Shown: positions 1-11,500 of the stretch, one piece after another
How the letters are laid out: every line of letters begins with the position of its first letter
How positions within the stretch are numbered: the first letter of the stretch is position 1
Assembly (NCBI GenBank): GCA_009103225.1
Contig: RHPI01002823.1
Span: 783,797 to 847,796 of the forward strand
Reading direction: 5' to 3'
DNA from: Chlorokybus atmophyticus
Lineage: Eukaryota > Streptophyta > Chlorokybophyceae > Chlorokybales > Chlorokybaceae
Length of the DNA stretch: 64,000 bases
Translations under genes and position numbers: made by a program
Notes under the pieces: model-generated
Database searches by the model: none
What the model saw: only the letters and a program-made list of their open reading frames with translations
Told to the model about the DNA's origin: nothing

Positions 1-311
1 GGGGGGGGGGAGACGTGGATGTGTGCATGCATGCGCGCAGGGTGGGTGGGTGGATAGGCGTTCGCGTGCGTGCGACACAGCGTTATACACCCGCGTACAC
101 GGCTGTGCGTGCATGCTCATTAGCAGGCTCACAAATGTCCTGCATGCGCACAAGCGCACTCACTTGCGCGCACATCCATGCACATGCACACACGCACGAA
201 CACAAGTCTGCCATCAGCACGCACACATGCACACGCACGCGCACACTCACACTTGCAACCCACTCACCCGCCCACCCACATCCGCACCCACACTCTCTCC
301 CCCCTCCCCAG
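1..311. repeat. Intron tail rich in CA/TG simple repeats
   Basis: The stretch starts with ten G residues, probably a contig edge, and is then dominated by alternating CA, CG and TG runs such as the interrupted CA tract around 177-250. It ends in a pyrimidine tract and CAG at 309-311, a splice acceptor for the exon that follows. No coding potential was recognised; open frames here are products of the CA/GC-rich composition. Confidence 0.7.
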
Positions 312-630
312 GTACGGTTTCCTCTCCCGTTCCATCTCCGGTTCCTCCCTCTCCTCCACCCTCTTCCGCCTCTCTCTGGACCAGCTCCTCTTCGCCCCCT
401 GCTTCATCGCGGTCTTCTTCTCGGCCCTGCTCACTCTCGAGGGCCGCCCTGATCAGATCAGAGCCAAGCTGAGGAGTGACTGGAAGGAAGCGGTGGTGAC
501 GAACTGGAAGATTTGGGTGCCGTTCCAGTTTGTGAACTTTGGGTTCGTGAAGCCGCAGCTGCAGGTGGCGGCGGCGAATGTCGTTGCGGTCGTGTGGAAT
601 GCGTACTTGTCGTTTGCGACGCATAAGTAG
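312..630 (+). CDS. Mpv17/PMP22-family membrane protein, last exon (partial)
   Basis: This is the terminal exon of a gene that starts left of the window. It encodes about 105 residues and ends at TAG 628-630. The family comprises four-helix membrane proteins of mitochondrial inner membrane, peroxisome or plastid (Mpv17, PMP22, yeast Sym1). The exon shows the family C-terminal pattern: DQLLFAP, then NWKIWVPFQFVNFGFVKP, and near the end VWNAYLSF. The NWxxWPxxQxxNF-like core and WxxYLS ending are what I rely on. The acceptor CAG at 309-311 leaves one base before the first full codon, so the upstream exon should end in phase 2. Subcellular location cannot be told because the N-terminus is missing. 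Confidence 0.82.
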
Positions 631-1654
631 GGGGGGAGGGGGAGTGATGATGGAGATGCATACCCACATGGTACCAGTGTTAGCCAACAAGCGCTCTCTG
701 CTAGTGCCATTTTGTGACGGGGGTTTGTGGAATGGCGGCAATGCTTGTTGACTCGCATTGTTTGAGACACCATGTCCGAAGTGTCATCTTGCAGTGTTGA
801 TGATGTGGATTGTGCGATTGGCAGTGTGAATGAGCGTGTCATAGCATGCTGGGAGAAGTTTGCAGGCGCAATTCACACGTGCAACTGTTGTGCCAAACAC
901 ATCCACAATGCACCAGTGATTATTGAACACCTATAGAATACCACATTGCGCATGCTGACACTGCGAGGCACTGCAGGTAGAACAGCCCACACCCACACAT
1001 GCATCAATGATGTATAGTCAAGTAATACAATAGGATGGCAGCCGAGCATCAGGTTCCACAAGCAATAAGAGCTGCAACACTCCCAACGTTGTTTTTTAAG
1101 TTCCGGAACATCACTGTATCTCGCTGCCTGCTGTGCCTTGTCTGCAGCGGCATACAACTCTGGACTGAAACCCTAGAACTGGCCAACCCTAACCCAAGTT
1201 GTGAGCTGCGGCGGCACTGGCGGCGGCGGCGGCGGGGGCGGAGGCGGCGCCTGGCACTTGCGTGTCGACAAATAAGTGTGCCAGCTTGTCCTGCTACCCA
1301 ACAAGTGAACCGAATGAGGATGGTGAAGGCGCGTGGGGCCTCTCGTAAGGTACAGACCCAATACATTGTCGCTGCTGGAGGTCGCCTGTCAGTCGGCGTG
1401 CATTGCTTGGGTGTTGATGATAATTTGCTTGCGTGATGCTGTATATCTTAGTTGGATATGTCTTGATGCGAGTGTTGTGTTGCAATCAACATGCAGTGGA
1501 GTCACCGTTATGTTTTGGTGAGTGATGAACAGCATGACCATTCAGTGCAGTCAGCATGCATGAATATGTCACGCTTGATCTGTGCTGCGTGTTTGGGTTT
1601 GTACGTTGGTACAAGGCAAGAAGTAATCAAAGGCGCTTGCAGTAACTTGTGAGC
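631..1654. other. Intergenic, no gene recognised
   Basis: This is the space between the Mpv17-family stop and the RRP9 start. It contains a GGC/GCG trinucleotide-rich patch near 1205-1250 and an AAACCCTA sequence near 1168. Open frames in this stretch have no recognisable protein features. The region just upstream of 1655 should hold the RRP9 promoter, but no clear core element was seen. Confidence 0.6.
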
Positions 1655-4600
1655 ATGTGTATGCATGAGCAGAGAGCCAGAAGCACAGAAGACACAGGTG
1701 GCAGAGGTGCGAGCAAAAGGAAGGCAGCCCTTGCAAGCCTTGAGCAGGAGGAGATTGAGTCCGAGCCGGTAGGATCCGTATTGCTACAACTGTAAATCAA
1801 CTACAGTTCAACAGTGTTGTTATAACTGAATTTCAACAGTGTCGTTGTGTGTTGTAGTTGAGGTTCTTGTTGCACAAATCTTTTTGCAGGTTGCCAGCCA
1901 TGAGTTGTGGTATTTGTACTCAACTTTTTGTGTCTTCGTTGGGTTGTGTTAGAGCGATGATGAGCGAGGTGAGGAGGGCCCTGCCACAGAGGATGAGGAG
2001 AATGGGCACGAAGAGACGGCAGAGGAAAAGCGGTTGCGCCTTGGTACGCTCATGTTGGTTGCATTGGAATGCTACTACTACCTGACACAACAGTTACACA
2101 CACATGCATTGGTAAGTTGTCAGTTCAGTGCATGCTCACAATTGTATATGCGTAGCGCGTCGTATGCATACGCGTTATAAACACTGAGCTTATAGGATAT
2201 AAATCGCAAGCAACCTTGAATTGTGTAATCATGCAAATGTCCCTTACTGGATGGCACAAAGAAGACATGCGAGTTCTTGTTTGGGTTTCCCAACCAGACC
2301 TGAATTTGGTTTGGCCAGACTCTCTTTGGATCAGCTCACTAATTGTGTCCACATTGCAGCCAAGGCGTATTTGGACCGCATGCGCACGGATGCCAGGGGC
2401 TCCGCCGATGAAGCAGATGAGGACGAGGATGCAGCCGTCACTGAACGCCTTCGGCAGGATCAGGTATTGTGTCCAACATTACGCCATGAGTTTGTCCATG
2501 TTTGATACCTACTTCGCAGCATATACCTAGCATTTGAGAGTGTTGTTTGTCTTGAACAGATCACATGTTTTTGGCTAGTTGTATGCATGATTGAATTATG
2601 GGTTCTTAGCACTCCCGAAGCATGTGCATGTGCTCAAGACCTAGGTGCACACCCACACAAGCACACATGCCTGAGTGTGTGTGTTTGTGCGTGCGCGTGC
2701 ACAGGCACGCACGCACTCTCGCACGCAAACATGCACGCACGCACGCACTAACACCAACATCAACACGCGTTGTACATATTTTGCAGATGGAGGCTGCTGG
2801 CATGCTTCAGCGGAAGATCGCGGCGCGCGTGGTTGCTCCTGCGAGTGGAGCAGAGCAGCCGCTGCCCGTGGACTCCTTGTGGCGCGGGCATCGCTTGAGC
2901 ATAACATCTGTGGTGTTGTCTCACGATGATGCGACGGCTTACTCCGCATCAAAGGACGGCGCAATCTTTCAATGTATGGACAACATCAATACTTTGCTAC
3001 ATTGTACAGGTGTTATGCCTGTCAGTCGAGCTCATCATAATGTGTGTGTTGGGCAGGGGATGTTGAGACGAGCGCACGCACGCGGTTCCAACATGTAGGT
3101 GATGAGGAGCCGTCAACATCAGCACCGACAGCCAATGGGCATGCGAACGGGCACGCTGTGAGCGACGGGCACAGTGGCAGGAGGAAAGGGAAAGGGAAGG
3201 GCGGCAAAGGTGGCAAAGGTGGAGGTGGCCATGAGGGCAGCCGTCACACACTGTGTTTGTCGGTGAGTAGTTGTTTTGTAACTTGGACATCAAGGCTTCT
3301 AGCTTGTGTAAACATCAATGTCAAGTCATGACTAGCTAGGCACAGATTTCTCAACTCACTCATCTTTGCTTGGCAGTTGAGTTCAGATGGACGGTTTTTA
3401 GCCTCTGGTGGTTATGACCGCAAAGTGCGTGTGTGGGATGCGCGCACGCACAAAGTCATACGAGCCTTCCCGGGACATAAGGACGCAGTTTCGGTACAGT
3501 CACAACCACTAATGTTATTTTCTACCTACATCTACCAACCATATCTGCTCTCAACAACAATGCTTATGCACTGTGCAGTGTTTGTCATTTAGAGAGGGCA
3601 CACACGAGTTGTTTTCGGGCTCGTACGACCGCAGCATCAAGCAGTGGAGCATAGACGACCTCGCTTACATGGACTCCCTTTTCGGCCACCAGAGCGAAGT
3701 GCTGTCATTAGCAGTGTTGAAACGAGAGCGCGCCGTGTCGACGGGACGAGACCACACGTGTCGACTGTGGAAGATACCCGAGGAGACGCAACTAGTCTAT
3801 CGCGGACATGGTGAATCCATTGACTGCTGCGCTATGATATCGCATAGCGATTGGATTACTGGGTCGGATGACGGGTGAGTAAGATGTCAGCATGTTGGTG
3901 TTGCCTCATATCAACAGTGACAGTTGCATGTGGCACACTGCACAGCTCAGAAGAGTGGAGTCAGTGGCAGTGGTGATTAGTGAGCAACAGTGACATGAAA
4001 CATTACTATGATGTTGAGCTCATCAAGTATATCGTTTTGATAGGGAGTGACTTGTCTGATGAGCTGCTCATCGCATTAATCCTCAACTATAAGCATGTTA
4101 AGGATTACAGTGTTGACGAGTCATCAAAGCACATTGTTCATTGTCAGTTGCTATAACCTTGATGAGTAAAGGATCGTGCACAGGTCTTTGTCGCTGTGGA
4201 ACTTCATGAAGAAGAAGCCAGCCTTGGTGATACGGGATGCGCACGGCGGCGGTGTCGGGTCGGCAGCAGTGGGTTTGGCTAGCGGTTGGATGCAGTCGGT
4301 TGCCGTCTGTCGAGGCGCCGATTTGGCGGCGTCGGGTGCCGGGGATGGCGCCGTGCGGCTGTGGGCGCTCGAGGACAACAACAGGCGCCTTCGGCCGCTC
4401 TACTCCTTCGCTGCGGTGTGTGTTTGGTGGCATGCTTGCAGCACAGAAGTAAAAGAGTGAGTGAGTGTTTGGTACTCACTCTGTGGGCGTGTGGCTCGTG
4501 CAGAGAGGGTTTACCAATGCGCTCTGTCTTGCGCACAGCGGGCGGTTCGTTCTCGCAGGGGTTGGCCAGGTAACTACTCAGCAATAGGCGATTGTTGCTG

Positions 4601-4875
4601 TCACACTGCACGTGTGTGCATGGGTGCATGTGCGTTTGCGGGTGGGTTGTAGAGTCCGTTAATTGCAGCCATGTTCACGAAGCGTGTCTATCACTGTTTG
4701 ATTGGTTCATAGCTTTTGGGATGTTGCTTTCATTTGTAGATCTGCGAAGTTGACAGTTCGCTCGTGTCACGCATAGGAACCCAGGTTGGGTCGTTGGGGC
4801 CGCACTTCAGCGGCTAAGAATGGCATCATTATGCACAGAATCAACTTGAGCGATGCTGTTGATGAAGATGAGTAG
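1655..4875 (+). CDS. RRP9: U3 snoRNP protein RRP9/U3-55K, WD40 repeats
   Basis: RRP9 is a WD40 beta-propeller of the U3 snoRNP that binds the U3 box B/C motif and acts in early 18S pre-rRNA processing in the nucleolus. Exons: 1655-1768, 1953-2043, 2360-2463, 2787-2973, 3057-3262, 3377-3493, 3579-3874, 4184-4417, 4506-4569, 4777-4875, summing to 503 residues. Family marks are the acidic N-terminus ending in EEKRLRL then AKAYLDRM, WRGHRLSITSV, SSDGRFLASGGYDRKVRVWD, SGSYDRSIKQW, GRDHTCRLWKIPEETQLVYR (typical of RRP9 rather than other WD40 proteins) and the ending LAGVGQ-EPRLGRWGR. A Gly/Lys-rich insert lies between the first blades (around 3170-3240). Start choice is between ATG 1655 and in-frame ATG 1661; the 4415/4417 donor is also ambiguous by two bases, and 4417 gives VGFTN as in homologues. 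Confidence 0.93.
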
Positions 4876-5348
4876 CATGAGTTAGCAGCCGGCTTATGGC
4901 GAGTGGGTGTGGGCTCGCACATGTCAGTCGAGTAGGGCATGTCTTCAAGCAACTGGTGTGTTGCAAGGAGCGCCTTGCCCTGCAACTGTGTGGAATCCAT
5001 GTGGGCGACTGCTCCAAAATCTGTCTGGAAAGTTGCACAAGCTGTCAGCAGTGTGGTCAGGTTGCATTGCTAAAAGTTGGCAGTATGACACCACGATTGT
5101 GCACATCATTGTGCTGGCGTTCTTTGCAGCCATATTGATACAATATGTCGTGAACATATACTGTACGTAATGCTATGGTCTACTAGTCAGTCACGTAACA
5201 TTTTTCAAGACCTACACCAGTTGTCCGTGTGTAAACTGTATTTTGTCATGATTGTGGATTGCTCTATGGATCATTTACGACACGTCTTGGTAGCAATTAT
5301 TGATGGGCACCTGTAGCCCAGCACCAAGATTGTACCGCCACCGCTGGN
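4876..5348. other. Intergenic 3' flank of RRP9 ending in an N
   Basis: No gene was recognised. The stretch is unremarkable in composition and ends at 5348 in a single N that directly abuts a repeated block, which suggests a join between contigs rather than native continuity. Confidence 0.6.
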
Positions 5349-5682
5349 CCCCTGCCGCTCCTCGGATCGTCCGCGACCGCCGTCGCAGTGAAGCTGCTAC
5401 CAGCTGGTGCGTTTGGTGTACAGTGATATCATAGCTCAAAGCAGCTAGGGTTTCAAGCTCTGTGCGTCATGCAAGCTTAGTAGACGGCAGCTGTACTTCC
5501 ATGCTTATGAATGGAACGGTTCGGAAGCTCTTTTCTTGGCGGAAACCCATGTGGCGTCTTAAGATACTGGCAGCATTTTGTATTCATTTTATGCAGACGC
5601 TCGTACGTGTGCATGCAGGGTGTACACGTGCGATCTGCCGTCTGATCTATGCTGCTGAGCCTTTGCCATGCTGATTGTGCTC
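5349..5682. repeat. 334-bp block, copy A (identical to 14899-15232)
   Basis: This block matches 14899-15232 over its whole length with no difference that I could find by reading both, at a constant offset of 9550. It starts immediately after an N at 5348 and ends where the sequence turns into a run of C. An open frame of 70 codons (5462-5674) is copied with it but has no recognisable features. Exact identity over 334 bp, an N at one edge and a homopolymer at the other point to a recent duplication or, more likely, an assembly artefact. Confidence 0.85.
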
Positions 5683-6127
5683 CCCCCGCATTCATAAAGG
5701 CCCATGTAATAGTAGGGGATAGGTCACACTATCATATTGCTTTATTGCTCATTCCCATATATATTGTGCAGTCGTAACACGCGGATGCAATGGTAACATC
5801 ATTTTAGACTTTGATTTTGTGCAAGTTGCATCTACTTTAATACACATAGAATGTATATGATTACGACGACAATTATTCTTGTGTAAATATTGCAGTTAGC
5901 CATATCAACAGTGTAACCTGAACTCGATGTCTATGCATAACAACTCTCGGAGTGTGCTTTGCGCAGCTTTTCAATTTGTCATGCAATGCCCTTTTTAATG
6001 GTTTAATGGTTAGTGTATTCAAGAAGAATTTCGCAAATCAAGATATTATAGGCGGGCAGATATGGTATGTACCTATTATACCTGCCCGCCTATGATACAA
6101 GCCAGATTATGTTAAAATGGCTTGTAT
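5683..6127. other. AT-rich intergenic with an imperfect hairpin
   Basis: No gene was seen. At about 6048-6092 an inverted pair carries ATAGGCGGGCAG on the left arm and CTGCCCGCCTAT on the right, almost without a loop. A second short inverted pair, TACAAGCCA and TGGCTTGTA (about 6097-6127), ends where the retrotransposon begins. The last five bases, TGTAT (6123-6127), recur directly after the right end of the element. Confidence 0.5.
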
Positions 6128-6630
6128 TGTAACGGGAAGGTACATAAATTACCACAAATCGACCATAAAAGCACCAAGTCTTTTGTGGTCGAGTGGGCTG
6201 TGACATTGGTCATCGGAGCTTGAGACCCGGGTTCGATTCCTGCCTCGCACACGAATTCCGCGGTCGTTGTTTCTCGATCCAATAATCGTAAATGGTCACT
6301 TTATGAGTGCCATCATCGATGGGTCGCGACTTGCCTAATGGCAGTCGCGCCGAAGTGACCTGACCAGTTCAGTCGGCGCGGCAGGGCGCGACCTGCCTAT
6401 CGCGGCGACGCGACCTGTGGGGCCGGCAGCGGAGCGCTATGCGCGCGCTGACCGGTATGGGCCTAAATTGGCCGGTCCTTGGATGGTGGGGCCGGTGACC
6501 GACCCTAAATCAGACCCCTGGGATAGATTCCCCAGCTGATGGGCGCCAGCTGCCGAGGATGTCAGCGTTCTTAAGTGGGGGGGAATGTAACGGGAAGGTA
6601 CATAAATTACCACAAATCGACCATAAAAGC
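6128..6630 (+). repeat. Left composite: 45-bp direct repeats around an internal-end fragment
   Basis: The first 45 bases of the LTR type starting TGTAACGGGAAGG occur exactly at 6128-6172 and again at 6586-6630. Between them lies about 410 bp containing a tRNA-like segment. Directly before the second copy is a stretch resembling the 3' end of the internal region, including the polypurine tract AAGTGGGGGGGAA (6573-6585), matching the one at 12451. This is the layout expected for a miniature or internally deleted element joined to the full-length one. Confidence 0.6.
6184..6252 (+). other. tRNA-like segment with pol III A and B boxes
   Basis: TGGTCGAGTGGG (6186-6197) resembles an A box and GGTTCGATTCC (6230-6240) is a perfect B box, spaced as in a tRNA gene. 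The 3' bases CTCGCAC have no matching 5' acceptor strand, so this is not a functional tRNA gene. It may be the head of a tRNA-derived SINE or a captured tRNA fragment inside the left part of the retroelement. Confidence 0.4.
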
Positions 6631-7402
6631 GGCCTCTCCACGTGTGAGGTACCATCACACGTCGGTGACTTGCCTGCTTGCCTGCTTGTCAGCTGCTTGC
6701 CAGGTGCTTGCCAAGTGCACGTGTGTACTTTCATGCACATCACACAGTGGCTTGCCAGTGCACTATCATTGCTTGCAGTAATTGCCCATCATTGCATGCG
6801 GTGATTGCGGCTTGCTAGTGTGCCATCACTGTTTGTCACACTTAGTGCACTATCATTGCTTGCAGTGATTGCCTGTCATTGCATGCGGTGATTGCTTGTC
6901 ATTGTGCTTGCCAGTGCATGTTACAGTTAGTCACCGTGCGGCTTGCCTGTTGCATGCCTGTGGCTTGCTTGTTGCATGCCTGTGACGTACCTGTGACCTG
7001 CCAGTGGCTTTGCCGGGTCGTTTGACCCGGGTCCGTAAGTTCCAAACCAAACTGTTCCCAAACCCTCCCCCTCTGGCTTCGGCCTGGAGATCGGGACTTG
7101 GTTAGGATAGTTGTGGGGAGGTTCTAGGACAATCTGTTCCCAAACCCTGTTAGTCTGAAACCCTCCCCCTCTGGCTTCGGCCTGGAGATTGGGACTTGGT
7201 TGAGGACAACACAGGGTTAGGACATTCTGGTCCCACTCAGACTTGTTCTGTTTGGTGACACTCCAGATCCAACCTTTCCTATTTTAGGACTGGTTTGGAC
7301 TCTGTTTGGGACTTTTACAACTTGGGGTCATTTTGATCCTGTCGTTGAACCTGGTCCATTGGTGAGGTTCTCACCATCCCATTCTGCCTGTTTTGCAGAC
7401 AA
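6586..7402 (+). repeat. Second left LTR start and gag leader with internal tandem repeats
   Basis: After the TGTAACGGG start at 6586, the leader carries two diverged copies of a unit starting GTGCACTATCATTGCTTGC (around 6750 and 6845). Further on, two copies of a block containing CCTCCCCCTCTGGCTTCGG lie near 7064 and 7163. A GTTACA at 6920-6925 could mark an LTR end, but no convincing tRNA primer-binding site follows it. The LTR boundary is therefore left open. Confidence 0.5.
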
Positions 7403-8578
7403 ATGGAAGAAAACTCGGTGCCCACCTCAAAAGGGGAGAGCTCAGAAAAAGAGCAACTTTCCCGTGAGGAGGAATTTCCATCCATGGAAGATATTCCGAA
7501 TCCGGATGATGCACCTGATGAGTCTCAAGCTGCTAAAGCTGCGGAAGCTTCAGTGGATGATAGATCACCTTCTATATTCCCTGAGTTTTCTATTCGCATG
7601 ACACAGCAGGACTTGATGGAGCATTTCCTTAGCACCTATGATCAGGACCCTCGTGAGGCAATTGTCTCATTCGTGAACTTTCTCTTCCTATTGGCAGAAA
7701 AAGTTTCAAAGCTCACCACCTTTATGGGGCGAGATTGGGAGGGGCAGATGGGTGAAGGCAAACGTGTTCTGAATATGATCGAGCGTCTGCAGCGTGCTGA
7801 CGGTGGTCCACCTGTTCAAGCACTTGCTCGTCCTGCCGAGTTTGTTCCCAACAAGCAAGCGGCCATCTTCGACTGGCTTGTGAAGTTGCGACACTATGTC
7901 AACTCCCTTCACATTTCTGAGGAGGGGAAATTGCGTGTAGCTGAGTTGCTGATCCCAAACGATGCTCTGGCAGAGTGGTACCGCCGTAAGCAACGGGATA
8001 CAAACCTCGGGCGGGAAGTAAATCAGTTGTGCTTTTTCATGGAGCAGCGCTATGGTGGCGCAGATTCTGCCCAGGTTGCTCGCAACCAGCTACACAACCT
8101 GCGTCAGAACGGGCGTCCGGTTCAGCAGTATATCCAGGATTTTCAGTCGTATGTCAGCAAGATCAATGCTGGCAAACTACCTATCAGTGATGCTGATCAG
8201 CTGGATATGTTCAGGCGTGGCTTGGACACAGATCTCGTGCAGCATGTGGCCGTCAACCCCGCGAGTTTGCAAGAGTGGGCCTCGACGGATTTACCAATGC
8301 TGATGCAGATGGTTGCTGCTGTGGACAGTGTAAAGCGCTCTCACGCCAACATGCAAACCACGGCAAAAGAGGCAGCCCCGGTTTCAGCTGCAAAGCGCCC
8401 GGCCACTGACAACAAACCTTTTGTGAAAAAGGCGAAACCATCTCATCCTGCTGGCCCCTACAATGCGGCCAAATCCATCATCACTTGCAGTTTCTGCAAG
8501 AAGACAGGTCATGGGGAGGCTACGTGCTATGCAAAACAGAATGCACAGAAGGCCAAGCAGCAGAGAGAAAAGAAATAG
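7403..8578 (+). CDS. gag: Retrotransposon Gag polyprotein
   Basis: The frame encodes 391 residues of a Ty3/gypsy-type capsid/nucleocapsid protein. The central region (about residues 140-270) has the retrotransposon-gag signature pattern, with FDWLVKLRHYV, a W/Y at EWYRRKQRD and FFMEQRYGGADS followed by LRQNGRPVQQYIQDFQ. Near the end there is one CCHC zinc knuckle, CSFCKKTGHGEATC (CX2CX4HX4C), for RNA binding. The start ATG at 7403 follows a long leader. The stop is TAG at 8576-8578 and the pol frame continues in the same register directly after it. The gag frame itself is intact. Confidence 0.9.
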   Translation: MEENSVPTSKGESSEKEQLSREEEFPSMEDIPNPDDAPDESQAAKAAEASVDDRSPSIFPEFSIRMTQQDLMEHFLSTYDQDPREAIVSFVNFLFLLAEKVSKLTTFMGRDWEGQMGEGKRVLNMIERLQRADGGPPVQALARPAEFVPNKQAAIFDWLVKLRHYVNSLHISEEGKLRVAELLIPNDALAEWYRRKQRDTNLGREVNQLCFFMEQRYGGADSAQVARNQLHNLRQNGRPVQQYIQDFQSYVSKINAGKLPISDADQLDMFRRGLDTDLVQHVAVNPASLQEWASTDLPMLMQMVAAVDSVKRSHANMQTTAKEAAPVSAAKRPATDNKPFVKKAKPSHPAGPYNAAKSIITCSFCKKTGHGEATCYAKQNAQKAKQQREKK

Positions 8579-11500
8579 GAATTGTCCGTGGTTGGTAGCT
8601 TAGTCGAGCAGAACGACTTTAAAAACTCTGTACTTCTTGATAAAGTTTCCTCTCTTTGCGATGTATCAGATGTATGGACTGATATGAGCACACCACCTGT
8701 GTTGAGAAATGCAAACGGTTGTGTTTTAATCAATGTTCCATTCTCTGAATTAGTAACTGCTGTTAAGCACTTACACGAGTTGCAATTACAACATGCTGTC
8801 ACTGCATGTGTAGTTATCCCTCGATATCATGGCCCGTGGTCGCGATTGTTGAAAGGGGGAGAAGTAATCATGCAACTCTCACGCAAAGATACAGGAGCTT
8901 CACCATTGCAAGTGATCTTTATCAAGTCTGCTACCAATCACGGCACTCCGACATTAGCTACATTTGATGGTCACTCAGTGCCACTCAAATGGAGATTTGA
9001 GAGTCAACTTATGGGTACACCATGTACAGCATTGATTGATACTGGTGCAAACCATAACTTTGTTGAACATGCTTGGGTGAAACGTAATAACATTCCTTTC
9101 ACACCAGTGAAGTCACGTCATATGTACGTGCTGCTGGTTCCACTCTCAATGCAATGGGAGAGGTAAAAGGGCGTTTTGTTACTAATGGCCATATAACCCG
9201 ACCAGCCTTCATCGTGGTGGATATTGGTATCCCCGGGGTGGATGTTGTTTTAGGGGAACAATGGCACACTGAAGCAGGTTTACAATTAGACTCTCGAGCC
9301 AATACGTGCACCCTTCGTAAAGGGAAACGTAGGATGACTTTAACAGCATCTGTACCCGCACGTATACCACGCGATAATGTTCCGCTCCTCTCTGCTATGC
9401 AATTGAAACGTTGCATGCGTAAACGTGAGGACGTATACTTACTGCACTTACGACAGGTGGAAACACCTGCTGAACAGGCTATCAGTGACCCTGTGGTGCA
9501 GTCACTTACGGAACAATACGCAGATGTATTTCAGGATGAACTCCCAGAGTTGCCTCCCGATCGAAAAAAACATACATCATACCATTCCGTTAGAGGAGGG
9601 GGCAAAGCCACCTTGGCGGCCTTTATACAGGCTAAGTCCCTTAGAACACGCGGAGATGGAAAAACAGCTCAAAGAGTTATTGGACAAAGGTTTAATAACA
9701 AAGAGCATATCTCCTTTTTGTGCACCAATTTTGTTTGTGCCCAAAAAGAATGGCAAGCTACGCATGTGTATTGATTACCGTGCGTTGAACAAGGTCACTG
9801 TGAAAAACAGATACCCTTTGCCTCGGATTGATGATTTGTTTGATAAGCTGTCAGGTGCAACAGTGTTCAGCACGCTGGATTTGACCAGTGGTTATCATCA
9901 AATCAAAATCCACCCGTCGGATATACAAAAAACTGCATTTCGCACCCCACTAGGACACTTTGAGTATAAAGTGTTACCATTTGGGTTAACAAATGCACCG
10001 GCTACATTTCAGACAGCAATGAACGCGGTATTTGCTGATGAATTGTACAAGTTTGTACTGGTATATCTAGACGACATTATTGTGTTCAGCAAAACCCGGG
10101 AGGACCAGCACAAACATGTGGAATTGGTTCTAGCTAGATTACGCGAACACAAATTCTATGCCAACCTGTCCAAATGCAACTTTGCAAAGGATGAACTAGC
10201 CTTTTTAGGGCATGTGATTGGCAAAGAAGGATTGAAACCAGATCCTCAAAAGGTGTGTGCGGTAAAGGATTGGCCACCACCCAAGGATGTACATCAGTTA
10301 CGTGCTTTCTTGGGGCTAGCCAATTATTTCCGCAAGTTCATGCGAGCATATTCTGGCATGGCAAACCCTTTAACATCTTTACTAAGAAAAGATGTTAAAT
10401 TTGTGTGGACGGAGGCACACGAGGTTGCTTTTACACGCATTAAAGATGCATTAACACAAGCCCCTGTGTTAGCCTTCCCCGACCACACCAAGCCTTTTGT
10501 GGTGATCAGTGATGCTTCCACCATTGGGTGTGGGGCAGTCCTTCTACAGGATGACAGACCATGTGCATATGAAAGCAGAAAGTTCATTCCTGCTGAACGT
10601 AATTACACAACCACTGAGCAGGAATTGCTCGGGGTGGTGCACGCGCTGCGCACATGGCGTTGCTACTTGGAAGGGGTGGAGTTTTCAGTGATTACTGATC
10701 ACAACCCGCTCACATTCTTTCATACGCAACAAAATCTGTCGAGGCGGCAAGCTAGGTGGAATGAATTCATTTCTCGTTTCACTTTCACTTGGCAATACCG
10801 TCCGGGTCGCACCAATGTGGCGGATCCACTAAGTCGCAGCCCTGCTCTTTTGGCACTTACGCGCTCTCGAAGTACGCGTAATGTACAACAGCCTGAAGAT
10901 CTTTTCTTAAAAGAAGTGTCCACAGGTTATAACTCAGATGATTGGTTTAGCAGTCAAACCAATCTGCAACAGCTTACCGCTGTTAGCAATCTGTGGTATA
11001 AAGGGGAGCAGTTGGCAATTCCCAACTCGGGCGACTTGCGTAAGCAATGCTTACTTTCAGTGCATGACCCGCCGTATGGTGGGCATTTGGGGAAACACAA
11101 AACACTCAAATCTGCGCAACAGTTATACTGGTGGCCGTCAATGTCAGCTGACGTGGATCAATATGTTCGCACATGTGACGTGTGTCAACGTAATAAGCCA
11201 CTACGACAAAAACAAGCGGGATTGCTTAAACCATTGGCAATTCCAGAACAAAAGTGGGATAGTGTCAGTATGGATTTGATTACTGACCTACCTGAAACAG
11301 CAGCTAAATACACTGCTATTGTGGTTTTTGTCGACCGTTTGACTAAAATGGTGCATTTTGCCCCGTGTTGCACAACTGTAAGTGCACGGGACTTGGCACA
11401 CTTATTTGTGTCCACGGTCTTTCGCGTTCATGGTATACCGCGTGAACTTGTCACAGATCGTGATCCTCGTTTTGTCTCCAAGTTTTGGCGAGAAGTCTGT

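Noticed and set aside
5462-5674. A 70-codon frame duplicated exactly at 15012-15224
   Set aside because: The identity comes from the duplicated 334-bp block as a whole, not from selection on a protein, and no features are seen.
6184-6252. A functional tRNA gene
   Set aside because: The B box is good but the acceptor strands do not pair and one T-stem pair fails.
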